Below are positions 1-12,735 of a DNA stretch of 64,000 nt, one piece after another. The notes under the pieces are model-generated. The model saw nothing but the letters and a program-made list of their open reading frames with translations, did not search any database and was not told the DNA's origin. The number at the start of each line of letters is the position of its first letter. The stretch's first letter is position 1. The stretch is from Antitrichia curtipendula. Taxonomy: Eukaryota > Streptophyta > Bryopsida > Hypnales > Leucodontaceae. The stretch is from contig OX579636.1 in the NCBI GenBank assembly GCA_951230915.1, positions 8,075,001 to 8,139,000 on the forward strand, written 5' to 3'. The position numbers were made by a program, and so were the translations under genes.

Positions 1-193
1 GCGTTGGTCCTCCCTGAGAATTTACGGTCCTCAACGTAGTTGAAATTTACAGAAACGCCTGCTTCATTTCATGACATTGTATGCTTTGCTTGTGAGGGTT
101 CGGCATTGGGCATTCATACCTTTCTTGTAGCTTCTTCCGGTCAATTTTCTATGTTTGCAGGAACTTGCTTTGTGGAGGTTGTTGTGATAACCG

Positions 194-3100
194 TTGCATA
201 CCATGGTTTGTGGTGCCAAGGAAATCGGAGAAGATGCCGTCGCCAAGGCTGTCCGCACGGCTGCGATTGCGAGGTCTGCACAGAAGGCAGCTAAACAGGC
301 TCTGGAGGCAGCGCGCTTGGACATGAAACGGAAGGGAAAGCAATTGGACTTCCGGAGGGGGGAGGCGAGGAAGAAGCCGGTGAAGTCTTATTTCCAATTG
401 AGTCATGGAGCAACAGCCGGACAACCCCTTTGCTTCGCTTTGGATGGCTCCATGCCAGATGTTCTCAGAGCAGAGCCCCAATTTGGAGAAGAGTATCCAA
501 GTGACAAAGATGGTAATCTTATGATTACACGGAAGAATAATTTGACATCTATGAACACCGTTGTCACCTCGCATTCCTCCTCAGGCTCTGGAGACACTAT
601 TGTATTGAGCTCGAAGTCACCCCTAATAACCATTTCGGAGGACTCAATTGACACTGATGACGGCAATTTGGTCGAGGTTTCTGTTGATTCAGATGGCTCC
701 AATGACAAGTCTGATTTTCAATCTCCACCGAAGAAGAAAGATGCGACATTGCGTACGAAGGCTGAATAAGAGCAATCAAGGTCCCAGAAGCGGTATGATC
801 GTCATAGGAAGTTCCAAATTCTATGGGCTGCCAAATTACCATGGGCTGAGGGAATCATGGCATCTGACGGCATCTTGCACATGGTTTGTTGTAAGGTCTG
901 TTCTTTTTTTGATAGGAAGCCATGCATTATGGCTCCAAAATCTGACACTTTGTTTAAGCACGACGGCAAACGCATTGCAAAGAAGGACATGCCACAGTAT
1001 AAGGTCAAGTTCGGAGAGAGCTATATTGCCAGCCAATGCAAACATCGAAAGAACCTGCGCTTGTATGCAGTGAAGGCCCCTACCACAGTGCTCGAGCAAT
1101 TGAACAATTGTACAATCTTGGAGGCCAGAAAAAAAAGAGTGCAATTTGCAACATTGTTTCATCTACTGGCTGACGGTCGTCCCATGACTGAATTTGAGTC
1201 TCGCCAATCTCTATACAAGTTGCTCAATGTACCTGACTTACCGGTAGCTCACTGGTGTGACAATTTGGGGTGGGTTATGGCCACTTACATGCACAAACAA
1301 ATAATGGATGAGACACGCAAGTTGATCAATGCTGCTAGATTTATGGCCATCACTGTTGATGAGGTCACAGCAGTTGACAATAGTAGTTTCCTTTCCATCT
1401 ATACATTCATAGTGTAGGATTGGATAAAAATTCCCTTGCTCATTTCTTTGCAACGTGTGGATTGTAGTCCCGCAGCTGAAAATTTGACGGAGCTGATCAT
1501 GGGGGCTGTGAGAACTGGCAGTGGTTTGAATACAGAGACCGCAGCCCAGAAAATTCTTAGCTTTGGCGCTGACAGTGCATCAACATTGCAAGGAACTCAC
1601 ACTGGTGTCACTCAACAAATTAAAGAAAGGCATGCTTCGAATGTCATTGTTGTACATTGCGTTGCACACCGTTGCAATCTGGCCTTCAAGGCATTGTCGA
1701 ATTTGGCAATTTTTGGCAATATTGAGAAACTCCTTTCAGTCACGTATGCTTATTTATGTAAGAGCCCTAAGCGTTTCAGTGAATTCAAGAAACTTGCGGA
1801 ACTCACAAAGACAAAGGGCTTGAAGATGCTACGCAATGTACAAACACGATGGGTGAGTTTAATCGAACCTCTCCGATGCTTGATGTTGGAATACAGAATG
1901 CTCATCTACATGATGACAGCCAATCTTACTGGCAATAACAAGGCAGAGGTGCGTTTACATGAACCCCCTCCCAACCTCCGACATTGTTTCATTATTTTCC
2001 TTTGTGTGATTTCACTTGCAGACTTCCATGTTTTAACCATCGTATTTGGCATTTGCATGATAATATTCCGATTGTGTTTTATTAACAATTCGTTCTTTGC
2101 CTTTTGCAAGCTTGCTTAGTGTTGTTGCTGGACCCGTTCACTGTTCTTGGGATGTGTGCCTTGCTTCCATTACTTGAGGCAATAGACACGCTGGTGGTAT
2201 TTGCTTAGAAAAGGGATGTTTATATATGCGACTTTGTTGCTGCTGTTAAAGTATGTCAAGCATCACTTCATCGCATGTATGAAGACTAAGCTATGGCCTT
2301 TAGCTCTGACAAGTTTTGGAGCTTCAAGAATTTGCTTGACACTAGCCACAAACAAATCCACATAAAGTGGATTACGGATTTGAATCACAATGACTCTGCT
2401 ATCTTGTCATTTGTGTGCCATGGTGAACAGATCAATGCTAAGCTCAAAGGCGCGCCAGTTGACCGAGCAGTATAGGCCACTTTGCTGACGAGAGTGAAGG
2501 TGGAATGCAGCAATAAGTTCATGCAACAGCGGCATCGGCCACTTTAGTTCAGTATTTCATTTTTTTGATTAAGTTTGTATGTTGCTTGATGTCGTTATCC
2601 AAGCTTAGTACAGACATTTTTAACATTCGATAGTGGTGTTTGCAAATCATAGCATTAGAATGCATGTGCAATGTCATTCTATTACATCTTAGAAGCTTGT
2701 GTCATATCTGTTTAGAATCGCTGGTGATGCATGATCTGAGTTTGGTTCACGTGGTTTTCTGTTGTGCAAGTGCTGCGAGTAAGTTGGTGGAGGAGCTAGA
2801 TTGTCGTTTTCCTGCCCAGCATGTTATGAATACATTCAGAATTCTTTATTCTAAGTACTAGTGTACACCAAACATAGAGGACATGTTCGATAGTCACCTC
2901 TGCACTCTCGTGGAGACATATGGGCATGGTAAAATTTGGGGTGAGGGTGATAAAAAACTCCTCATCAAGGCTGTCATTGACCGTGATGCTCTCATTTTGG
3001 AGCGGGCATTATTCAAAACTTGCATGAAGAGCAACGCGCGGGTTGCAATGCTTTCCCCTTTTGACATTAATCCACTAACAAAAATCTGGCGTGTCCTTCA

Positions 3101-3375
3101 TGGGAACCACAATTTGACTCAAAACTTCGGGGAGTTCTTGAAGCTTGCCGAAATTGCTATTGTGCACGTCCTTGGGTCCGTGGAAGACAAACGTTTGTTT
3201 TCTAGTGTGGAATTTCTTAAGTCAAAGCTGAGGAACAACCTAGAGGAGCACATTCAAACTGTTGTGGGAATGTATTCCCAGCGCATCTACACTCTAGACT
3301 CCTTCCCTTACTAGCGAGTGTTCGATGAATGGTTCACAACTGCAGATCGAGGCAAGTATTTGGCTAGTATATAAG
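194..3375 (+). pseudogene. Decayed hAT-superfamily transposase
   Basis: A transposase-like protein can be followed in successive blocks: a basic/serine-rich N-terminal part (194-769), a block ending in RFMAITVDEVTAVDNSSFLS (about 857-1417), a core with FGADSAST and VVHCVAHRCNLAFKALSN (1436-1950), then LLPLLEAIDTLVVFA and CDFVAAVKVCQ (about 2120-2290), and a C-terminal dimerisation-like block with AIVHVLGSVEDKRLFSS (2883-3314). These resemble hAT transposases of the DUF4371/ZNF862-like type. The frame is broken by in-frame TAA or TAG at about 767, 1415, 2206, 2287, 2473, 2859 and 3312. Coding similarity resumes after each one, so this copy is dead unless rescued by editing. Intron-like gaps lie at about 1951-2119 and 2520-2760. 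No terminal repeats or target duplication were found; the left end may lie outside the window. Family assignment is by motif memory. Confidence 0.8.
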
Positions 3376-6280
3376 TAGTATTCAGCCGCTACAGAAGTAG
3401 TCGTCGCAAGAGAGTGCAAGTAACCCACACCATTAGCTGGCAGGTAGTTCTATATTGTAATGATGACGTTGGTTGAGATTCATTTTATATGTGAATCCCA
3501 TTGTCTTCTTAGGTTTGCATGTGTCTGTCATTTGCGGACTTACATATTATAAAGCAATATTTATTTCAGCTACATGTTTGGATATTGAATTATTATTTCA
3601 AGTGACATTGTTTTTAACAATGGTTTCCAATCAAGGCAAGTGGAGGTCGCATCGGGAAACCTCGGTGGTCTTCTGTAATTGTGTGCATAATGCTTTCTAA
3701 ACCCTCCTTGTTGTTTTACTGCATTTCTGATTTTGGAAAACCAATAGCTAACAATGCCCTCAGGTGTTTTATATTTTGGCATGTCTTGAAATAGTCCTAA
3801 ACCCATCCAACTTTGTCGATGGCCTTGCATAATCTAATTACTTTGCTAGTGAGTTCAACATGAACGTTGTTGGTGCTTGGATCGTTTAAATTTGCATTTC
3901 TAGGGTACTGCATACTTCATCGTTTGTTCTTGTATTATTACTGTTCTTTGATTGTTTTTGCAAGGGACTAATTGTAGCATCAGAGGTTTTTTTGGGGGGG
4001 TGCATGTCTATTATCCAGGTTGATCACACTTCACTATCACGGTGAGTTTATTAGACAAGCAGAAGGTGACAATATTTTGTTTGAGTGTTGCTTGTGAAGT
4101 TTTTCATTTGAACGTGGAAGGGGTGTTTGGGAGGATGCAAGTGCAGGTCATACACAAATGAAGGGAAGTGAATGTCAAAGGCAGCACTTAGCATGAAACG
4201 CACCCTCATGTCGCCAGGTCAAAAACAATAGCTCTTAATTATTGCCTAATTAACCCCACTTTGCACCCCCATGTCGCCAGAGCAGTTGCTTGGAAATTGG
4301 AAAAGTCGCCAGTCTAGCACTTGCCCTTTCCAAAGGTATCGCCATAACAACTCTCAGAGACTAATTTCTATTGCCAAACTTTGCACCACTTCTTTCCAAA
4401 CATCGCCACCCTAAAACTGCGCAACAGAAGACCCCATCGCCACACCAACCCTGACCACAATATAAATATCACCTTTTCTTTCATTTGGAAAACCTGGAAA
4501 AAAAGCCCTGCTTCTCGCGTCCAATATACATTGTATACAATACGCCATACAATATGTCATATACACAATATAATATATATTGTACAAAATCATATATAGT
4601 ATGTCATACACAATATACCATACACTATATACAATAGGCCGTACATTATATTTGACAAATATATTATACGGCTTCCAAAGCCACTTATTGTGCATAAGTA
4701 GGGATGAGAAGATAATCTATATGTACAAGTAGGGTGGTAGGAGGTAAAAAAACCATGTGCAATATGCAAAACGCTAGAATTGTATTACAAGTGGGGATAG
4801 TATATAGACGTCAGGAGGATAGAGTGGGTTGTCGACCTCTATGTCTCTCTAAGGAGAACTAGTGTCTTCAAAACATTCATCGGAAGACAAAAGTTGTGGT
4901 ACCCGATGTTGAGCATGATGTGCATTTGATTACTTTGATATCATTATCATATTTAGGGTTGCTTACATGCAATGCATGTATGATTTTTAAAATTTTCCTA
5001 AACCTTGCCTTATCTAATGTTTTTTATTAGTATTGCAAAGATAGTTTATTGCATTATTTATCTCCAAAGAATGCACTAACTGCTTTGTTTGAACCTTTTG
5101 TCCCTTGTCATATTCATATGTTGTTCCACATCCATGTTTTATCCATTGAAATCCATAGTAAGACATTTTCTACTTAGATTGAATAAAACAATAATAGCAA
5201 CTATGTACGTTTTTTATATGCATCACCGTGTATAGTGTACACAGAAGCTCTAAGTGATGGACATTCACATTGTACAAAGCATGATATCAAATCATACCAT
5301 AGGTTGCCAGACATCTGAAAAGACATCCTACATTGCTTGTTGAATGTCCTCCTTTTGTAGTGAATGTCATGAAATGCATGTCAAATAGCATGAAGTAGAA
5401 GTTTGATTACATTTGCTTAAAGATGAAGACAATCTTACTCCTAGTAATGTCTCCCAAACGGCTCTAAGTGCTTGTCAACATCTCAAAAAACATTGTAATG
5501 ACTCAATTTAAGTCTCAAAAAACGTTGCAATGTCTCAATGTACATCTCCCAAAACGTCTCACCATCTCCGTCAATGTCTTTTAAAACATTCCTTCATCTT
5601 TATTGACGTCATTCAAAACATCTTAGAGTCTCATTAGACGTCTTCAAAAACATCAATGAATATATAAAGCATAGAGTTGCTTCATGCACTTAGAATGCCT
5701 CGTTAGCATTATTGGATGCCTAGTCAATCAATTTCCACGTCATATTTTTTCATCCAAAGGTTGCCCTCTGACTGCCCATCCCCCCCTTTTTTTTAAACCT
5801 TGAGCAATAGTCTTACCCAAGAATACAATAATTTCCACAGATTTATCCCAAGTGAAAATGGGTCAACAATGTTGACATGGCAATTAATGTTTTTCCGGAT
5901 GATGTCTTTGGCCATGTCCGGAAAAATCTCAATGTCAATTCCAAGACTAAATTTTTTTTACTACAAATTGTTATTGTTACATACAACATCCACAAAAATC
6001 CACCTTGAACATCAATTTGCACCTCATACATCTTAATGTATCCAAAGACAATTGCATCTTCTGCTTTGAACATTATTGTTTTTGGTTAGATACAAAAAAA
6101 AACAGGTTTCGTATAGTGTTTTTCCTATTGAAGAAGTCTGTCACCATGGGTGTAAAGTGCCGAACAAGAGGAATGTGGGTCCCATTTATAGCTCTGCAAA
6201 TATTAGGTAATGTCGTGGAATTTCTAAATCTCTCCATAATGTCATGCACTCTATCAACTAGAAGAAAAACATGTCCGGCA
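3376..6280. other. AT-rich non-coding stretch with low-complexity blocks
   Basis: No convincing gene. It holds an AT/CA-rich block at about 4525-4665 made of ATAC/GTAT words with many short dyads, and a block at about 5440-5640 where imperfect copies of a short phrase (GTCTC, CAAAA, CGT/CAT) recur every 30-40 bases. A small dyad at about 5890-5926 pairs TTTTTCCGGA with TCCGGAAAAA. The short open frames here show no recognisable protein. Confidence 0.5.
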
Positions 6281-6289
6281 CAACCGACT

Positions 6290-7300
6290 ACTATGCAACT
6301 AGTGTCCTATACAACTATCTTGCAATTGTAATCCTTTCTATTAGCACCAAATCTAACATAATTGTTTTATGTCATTGTTTTATAACATTCATACATTGTT
6401 TTAGTCGCAAAGCAGTCAATCTATAGTTGCAGAAAATGACTAGGAAACAACTAGAATAAGATTGCAACTGTAAAATGACCATAGTTGTTTCCTAGTTGCT
6501 TTCTAGTCATACACTAGTTGTTTCTTAGTCGTTTCCTTTAGTACTAGAAAATTCAGCTTTTCTGTTGATTTGGTTGCATAAACTTGATTTACTTTTCTAT
6601 TGATTTGGAGAGTAATTTGTTGATTTGGATAGAAATAAATATAAAAGTGAACCAAATGAATGCGACCAAATCAACAAAATAATTGAATTTTCTAGTAGTG
6701 AAGCTAGTTTTTTCCTAGTCGCTCTTAAGTCGTACACTAGTTGTTTATTAGTCGGTTTAGGGTTGTTTCCTAGTTGCTTCCAAAGTTCATTTTCATTTGT
6801 CTTATATCAATTGTAAAGAATACCATTAGGTTGGACGTATAAGATTTGTAAGTTTGTTGTAGTCTTATGCAATGAATTTTGTTGATAGAATTCTAAGATT
6901 TCTACAATTAATAGATTTCTATAATTTGTAGATTTTTATAGAATATAAATCTTTACAATTTGTAGATTTCTACAATCTCTGGAATCAAAAAATATTTAAT
7001 ATCCAAGAAATTTTAAGATATTCTAAACCAATGAAATCTATTAAATACCAGTATTTGAATTTTTGAAATCTAGAAAGAAGTAGATTTGAAATTCAAAAAT
7101 CTAAACAAAGATAGATATGAAATTTTGAAATCTACAAATCATTGAGATTAATATTTTAAAATCTGCAAATCTACAAGTCGCAAACAAGTTGCAAATGAGT
7201 CACACACAAGTCTCTAAATTATTACCAGTTGCAAATTAGTCGCAAGTGTCCTATGCAACTGAAAAACTAGTTGCATAGTGTAGTTGCAAAACCCCTCATT
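6290..7300. repeat. CTAGTTG/CAACTAG-rich interspersed repeat
   Basis: The words CTAGTTG, CTAGTCG, GCAACTAG and AGTCGCAA recur many times at both ends of this stretch (about 6290-6800 and 7150-7290). A middle part (6890-7150) is built of imperfect TAGATTTCTA/TAGAAATCTA words. The ends GCAACTAGTGTCCTATACAA (about 6296) and GTGTCCTATGCAACTG (about 7242) share sequence. It looks like one dispersed repeat unit, not a gene. No target duplication was identified. Confidence 0.4.
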
Positions 7301-7914
7301 TTCTTCTAATGATCTCCAATCATAATGTAAATGTATGTGGTAAAAATACCTCAATCTCGACTACTTAGGACTCCACAAGCTATATTTTTGTGTTTATGGA
7401 TTGTAGATGCCCTATATCTGTACAAGTCATTCATCTTTTCACATGAATGACCACACACCAATCAATAGATTACCAATTTCACTTGCTTGCGAACTGGTAT
7501 AAAGGCCAAACAAAATAAGGTGCTTTAGACTATAGAAACGGAGTCAATTCTAACACCAACTGCTTGAATGCCAAAAATGACATCCAAAAAGTGTCAAAAT
7601 ATTTTTTATCAAGCATGTCATGGGAGGTATGCCACACATTGTCTTCTACAACATCATGATACACATACTAGTGGGGTTCAACCCACCAAAAACGCCCATC
7701 AAATCGTTGTAGCCATGCAAAAACAACTACAAACGGCAATGCAACTGCACGTACAAACAATTCTAGAACATCTATTGGTGGTGGAAGATGCCTTCACCAA
7801 TTGGCAATTGCCAAAAAAATGCCCCCCCAACCCCCCTACCTTGTTAAAAGAAGCAAATTTGCTTCATCCTCATAATCAAAAGTTATAATATTTCAATCCA
7901 TAAGTGCTACTATT

Positions 7915-8066
7915 GTGGGTTTTTTTCCTATGTGATCTCTAACATGTCTAGTTTGAATTTGTATGGTTATAATTCAAAAAAATTGATATAATTTATCAAA
8001 ATTGTCTTTTAGTTCAATTTAGAGCAAATTCCTAAAAGCTCACAAAAGGTCTTGGACATTTAGGGG
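7915..8066 (+). repeat. Right end of a TTAA-type element, copy shared with 38.2 kb
   Basis: About 150 bases ending in TTTAGGGGTTAA (TTAA at 8067-8070) match 38190-38345 in the same orientation. Shared words include GTTTGAATTTGTATGGTTAT and TAGTTTAATTTAGAGCAA with small differences. The end matches the terminal motif of the TTAA-flanked family described elsewhere in this window. A left end was not found here, so this may be a truncated copy. Confidence 0.5.
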
Positions 8067-8169
8067 TTAAGAATGGGAGTATCAAAAGTGGTAGTAATAA
8101 TGAAAGCCCATGCTTAGGATTTAGAGTTTTTTTGTAATGCATTACTTTATTTAGGAATGAAATTTATTG

Positions 8170-8405
8170 CCAGGATGAACTAACCTCCTCGTTCATCCCC
8201 AAGGGAAAATGCTGAATGTTTTTATTTTCCACACATGATAGAATTTGCAAATTTTGAATTCATATGTGCAATTAGAGGCCCCAAATTAGCTAGAAGAGGT
8301 GTACAAGATAAATTAATCAAGCACAAAGTAGTTGTTTTTTTAAAAACCCTGCACCTGTGGAATGACTTCAAGAAACAAGCGTGGGGGGGGTTGGTTTACC
8401 CTGGC
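8170..8405. mobile_element. Probable MITE related to the 16.4 kb element
   Basis: The left part CCAGGATGAACTAACCTCCT and the right part GGGGGGGTTGGTTTACCCTG are imperfect inverted repeats. The interior (ACATGAT, AATTTTGAATTC, GAGGCCCCAAATT) matches the interior of the element at 16416-16635 (ACATGAT, AATTTTGAATTC, GAGACCCCAAGTT). No clean target duplication was seen, so the boundaries are approximate. Confidence 0.45.
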
Positions 8406-10089
8406 CAAATTTATGGAGGTCAAATCATTGAGCTTTTTCATCAAAAATACTTCTTCCATTCAAAAGTGATCTTTTAATTCTACTTAATTTATTTGTCCCT
8501 AGAGGAACTTCCGGTTGTACGTTGTGATATTGCAAATTGGTCAAATTTGGCTTTTGAATGTTACATGCAACTAGCAAAGTAGCTACAAGTAGTAGTTCTT
8601 CCTCCACCCGTGCAATCATCAATCAAAAGACAAATGAAATGATTGAAGAGATCAATCAACATTGTTCGTTTTTATTTTTTTGCATCTCCTTGATTATTGC
8701 CCAATTGAAGGAGATGAAGCTCTAGGCCTTTCTTGGAGGCAAAACAAAGGTCTACACATGGTCCAGGGCCTATACTAATTGCCTACTAATGACAACTGAA
8801 AACTCAACAATCAAATGCCTATTGGTGTTCTTTAAAAATTTGCCCCAAATTCCACCTTTCAGTATTCAAAAACTACATTTTGAAAAGGGCTCTAAGACTT
8901 AAAACAATAGGAGTGCACCGAACTCTACTAACAATTCAAAATGGGTTTGAAATAATATTATTTTCAACCTTCATCCAAAATATTTTGTCCAACTGGAAGA
9001 TCATTTTGGAATGAAGGGAGTATTAATGAAAATATGGCAAAAATTCAAATTTATCATAATACATATGTAATTCAATCATTCTAATATGTTTTGGAATAGT
9101 ACATTATCCTTAACTGACAAGCCAAGCCCTTGGTTTTTTATTTTGAGGGAATCGTTGACAAAAAGTGTTTTTTTTCATTTTTTTCTGGAAATGTTTCAAC
9201 CTGCTGGGATCACTTTTAGGGGGAATATGGCTTGACAAGCACCACATTTAGGTTAAAAGTCAAAGCACTATTCACTTTTGCATTTTCTAGCTAAACAAAT
9301 TTAGGCAAGCAACAAGACACTTTAAGGAAAAATTTAATTCTTTCTTGGATTGCCTTCTAGGCAAGGGAATGTTGTTTAAGGGTTAAAAGACATTTGTCTG
9401 TTTTAATAGACAATTGAATGTTTGGGTAGATTTTTACAAATTCAATTTTAAAAAGATGTTTTTGAAAATTTGAGACAAGGTGCATATACTAACCACCTTT
9501 GTAGGAAGAAAAAATTCCAGTCAAATGCATGGGTGAAAAATTATGATACCCAAAAAAATTTGGACAATTTGAGCATCTTGCTAAATCCATTATCAATTTT
9601 TGAAATTTGGTATGTATAAAACTAAAATATTATAGTATAAAATTGTCAAAAAATACACTAAGTTTAGTTCTATAATTGTACTATGAAAGGACCCAGACTT
9701 TGTTAATCTCTAAAGGACCAGGGGTGTTTGAGCATAGTCCTTGTTTTTTTACTAGCTCTTGTAATAAGCATAATTCTTCATTCTTGTGGAATAATATTGA
9801 TGATCACCACTGTTGAAATGAAAAGAAATCTTTTAGCTATTCTATAAAAAAAATCAACAAAATCTCACAATTTTGAGAAAATGCCACTGTTGACAAGATT
9901 GATGAAAATGTTTGGTTAAAGATTACTTTGTATGTACGCTGAAATTAAAATGTTGAAATTGGAGTGCTCAAAAGTGCTCCAGTAAATCTGATTTATTCTC
10001 CACATGTGCATAATATCATAATATTGATGTGTAGTTTTTTTCAAATCATTTTGAGGTGTAGAAAAAAAGATATAAGAATGTGAAGTAAC
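8406..10089. other. AT-rich intergenic DNA
   Basis: No gene is supported. A sequence resembling a TTAA-family terminus (GTTAATCTCTAAAGGACC) is at about 9699-9716. Otherwise I see only AT-rich unique-looking sequence with homopolymer runs. Confidence 0.4.
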
Positions 10090-10447
10090 CATCTCAAACT
10101 TAAGGAAGGACGATTTTTTAACATATATCGTACTAATTCAGTGGCTTCATACCTGCGTACTATAATCGTACATATTACATGTATTTAGACGCAATAAATC
10201 AGTGTCATTAAAAAGTTTTCCAAAAGCGTACGATTGATGTACTTTAATTATACAAATGTGATATCCAAAATGCACCTAAACTATACTGATAATAGTACAA
10301 AAATCATACGTTATTGATATTCATTGCTTTGGCACTAATTCAGTGCGTCTAAATACACGTAATATGTACAATTATAGTACGCAGGTATGAAGCCACTAAA
10401 TCAGTACGATATTTGTTAAAAAATCGTCCTTCTTTAAGTTTGAGATG
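10090..10447. mobile_element. MITE with long terminal inverted repeats
   Basis: A 358-base element whose first and last roughly 110 bases are near-perfect inverted repeats, beginning CATCTCAAACTTAAGGAAGG at the left and ending with the complement of CATCTCAAACTTAAAGAAGG at the right. Arm-to-arm differences are few. The centre (about 10200-10330) is AT-rich and non-coding. No convincing direct target duplication flanks it. Long inverted repeats favour a foldback or Mutator-like derivative, but the superfamily is not settled. Confidence 0.75.
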
Positions 10448-11486
10448 ACGTCCCACAGTGCCTTCTCCATTCTCCAAAAATTCACCAAAATTTGCACACT
10501 CAATCATTTGCCAATCAAGTGCACCAATGGATTCAACAAAGAAAATCATCTAGGTTCTTTTTATTGCTTATAGATTGTTAGTGAGGTTCACATATCAAAT
10601 TCTTTACAATTGTAGTTGTAGAAACCTTATGGTCCTTTGGGAGTTAACTATGTTAGGGCAATTTCAAGGAAAATCATTATTTTCTAACTTCAAACCTTAT
10701 AATCTTGCAATCTATATATGAAGTCAAAGATTTTTGAAATATATTCTAAATATTCTAAATCTTTTGCCTCTATGTTTCTACCATTTGGATTTGAAAAAAA
10801 CAAATTCCATAGTTACAAGAAATCATCAAAAATGGCTAGTATATTGCTGAATTACATAACCTCTTCATTTCATATAGTAATTTAGAGTAAGGTTAATACC
10901 TTATTTTCTCTTAAGATTTTGCATGAGTGTACCTAACAAGATACACTAATGAATGGTGTAAATCCTCAATTTTGTGTAGAGCAAACCTTTCACTCCAAGA
11001 GGACCTAAAGTGTCTTAACTCTATTTTGTAGGGATAAAAAGAAATTTTTTTTCAAATTTTAAACATTATAATCTTCTAATCCACGTTGTCAAATGGGTTG
11101 AAGTTTTTTTCCATGCATTGTCACAATAGTTTAATACACATTTGTACAATTTGAGTTTTTTTGGTTTTTTGTTTTATTTCAATTTTGGTGAATGCACTAG
11201 AAATTGGCAGATTTTGACATATCCACTTGAAAACACCCTTTATCCTTCAGAAGTTAAATTGAGAGACAACGATATGCTGCTACTAATGCTTTAAGTCACC
11301 AATATTTAACATAGTTTAGTGATAGAACAAATACATATGGGTCAAATCACACTCAAAGGTACCAAAAAAGGGGTCAGAACTACTAAAATATGCAATGTAA
11401 TTTCTTTTTAGCTATTGTTTTTAAATACTAATCTATTAATTATAGGAAGTTTAGTCCTTTTTGACTAGTACTTGAAGTCATGTTAA
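10448..11486. other. AT-rich intergenic DNA
   Basis: No gene or clear element was recognised. A short open frame crosses out of the 10.1 kb MITE on the minus strand and has no recognisable similarity. Confidence 0.4.
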
Positions 11487-12735
11487 CCCCTAAAGTTACT
11501 TGACTATGTTAATACCAAAAACGCTCAAAAATTATCATTTCTAATACAAGTACCAAATTTTTGAAAAATATTATTTTAGAATACATATAACTGTAGGGTC
11601 TTATAGTACATTAGATAAAAAAGATGTGGAAAAAATTTCAAAAATTTTCCACAGCATAGATTGCAAGATATTAGCATTTGAAGTGACAAAAATCTTTTTT
11701 TTGCCCTACAAAACCCCATGCAGTTGCACTTCACAAGGTCACATTTTTGTATGAAAAAATGTACAAAAATGGTGGTTCTTCTTTGGATTCATTACATCTT
11801 ATTCAGCCCCTGTAGAAGGTTGCGAGTTCCCCAGGGTTCCTAGACTCTAAAACTGTCTGGAACTGCGCCGCAACAGCTGCGTGACGAGCCAGAGAGATTG
11901 CCACATCATATAAAAAAAATTCCAAAAAAGAAAAGAAAAGAAATTTGTTCATCTTGTTTTTTCATTTTAAGATTTTAAGATTTTAAGATATTTTTTTTTC
12001 CAAAACAAAATTCTAACAGCGTCCGTTTTTTTGCTGCTGAGAAAATAGCGCCAGAAACAGGCCCGAAACAGCCCTCCAGACCCCCCAAAAAACATCTAAT
12101 GCATTCTTCAAGGCAAGTTGGCTACATGCTTGAAAAATTTCAGATCATTTGGAGTTGTACAACATATAGGAAAAAAGTAGTAAGTAGTAAAAAATAGAGA
12201 ATGATTCAAAATACCAAATTGTTGAGAATTTTGTTATAGAATTGAAAAATGCCAATCCCAATGGTTTTAATGTTGTAATAAACAATCTACACCTAATGTT
12301 TTTGTTTTTTTCCACAATATTGAAAATTGAGTTAAATAAAGGATTTCAAAGTTTATTTTCAAGTAGAGAATCCATAACTGCCCAAAAACTAAAGCACCTT
12401 GTAACTTTTGACTCATTCATCAAAATGGAATGATTCAAAGATTTCTATGTATATATAAATTTAGAAAACCAATTTCAAATTTTTGTTTTTGAAAAAAGTG
12501 ATTTTTTCAAATTTTCCTAGACTATCCAAGTTGAGAAATAAATTGCATATTAGGCCATAACTTTTGAGCCATAACATAGAAATTTAATGTCATGAAAGAT
12601 ATTCCTTGTTTCCATTGTTTTGGGCCCAAACTTTCCTTCTATTAAAGTTTGGGCCAAAAACATGGAAATCTTTGGTCACACGTACTTGCCCAAAATTTAT
12701 ATATTGTCAAAAAATGCAGCTTGGTCCTTTAGGGG
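11487..12735 (+). mobile_element. TTAA-flanked non-autonomous element, copy 1
   Basis: TTAA at 11483-11486 and 12736-12739 flank a 1249-base segment that starts CCCCTAAAG and ends CTTTAGGGG. The interior lacks a transposase frame and is shared with copies at 27.25, 39.6 and 42.75 kb. A diagnostic interior phrase is AAATGGTGGT followed by CTTCTTTGGATTCATT, near 11768-11800. TTAA target sites with C-rich 5' termini are the hallmark of piggyBac-type transposition, so a piggyBac-like MITE is the preferred inference. The terminal match is short (about 9-13 bases), and no autonomous partner is present. Confidence 0.65.

Noticed and set aside
194..3375. Alternative genetic code with TAA/TAG as glutamine, suggested by in-frame TAA/TAG in the hAT frame
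   Set aside because: The TBC exons and Harbinger transposase use CAA/CAG for glutamine with no internal TAA/TAG, and predicted genes end at TAA or TAG. The simplest reading is a decayed transposon.
4411..4695. Tyrosine-rich open frame on the minus strand
   Set aside because: It arises from ATAC/GTAT low-complexity sequence; the periodic composition explains the frame.
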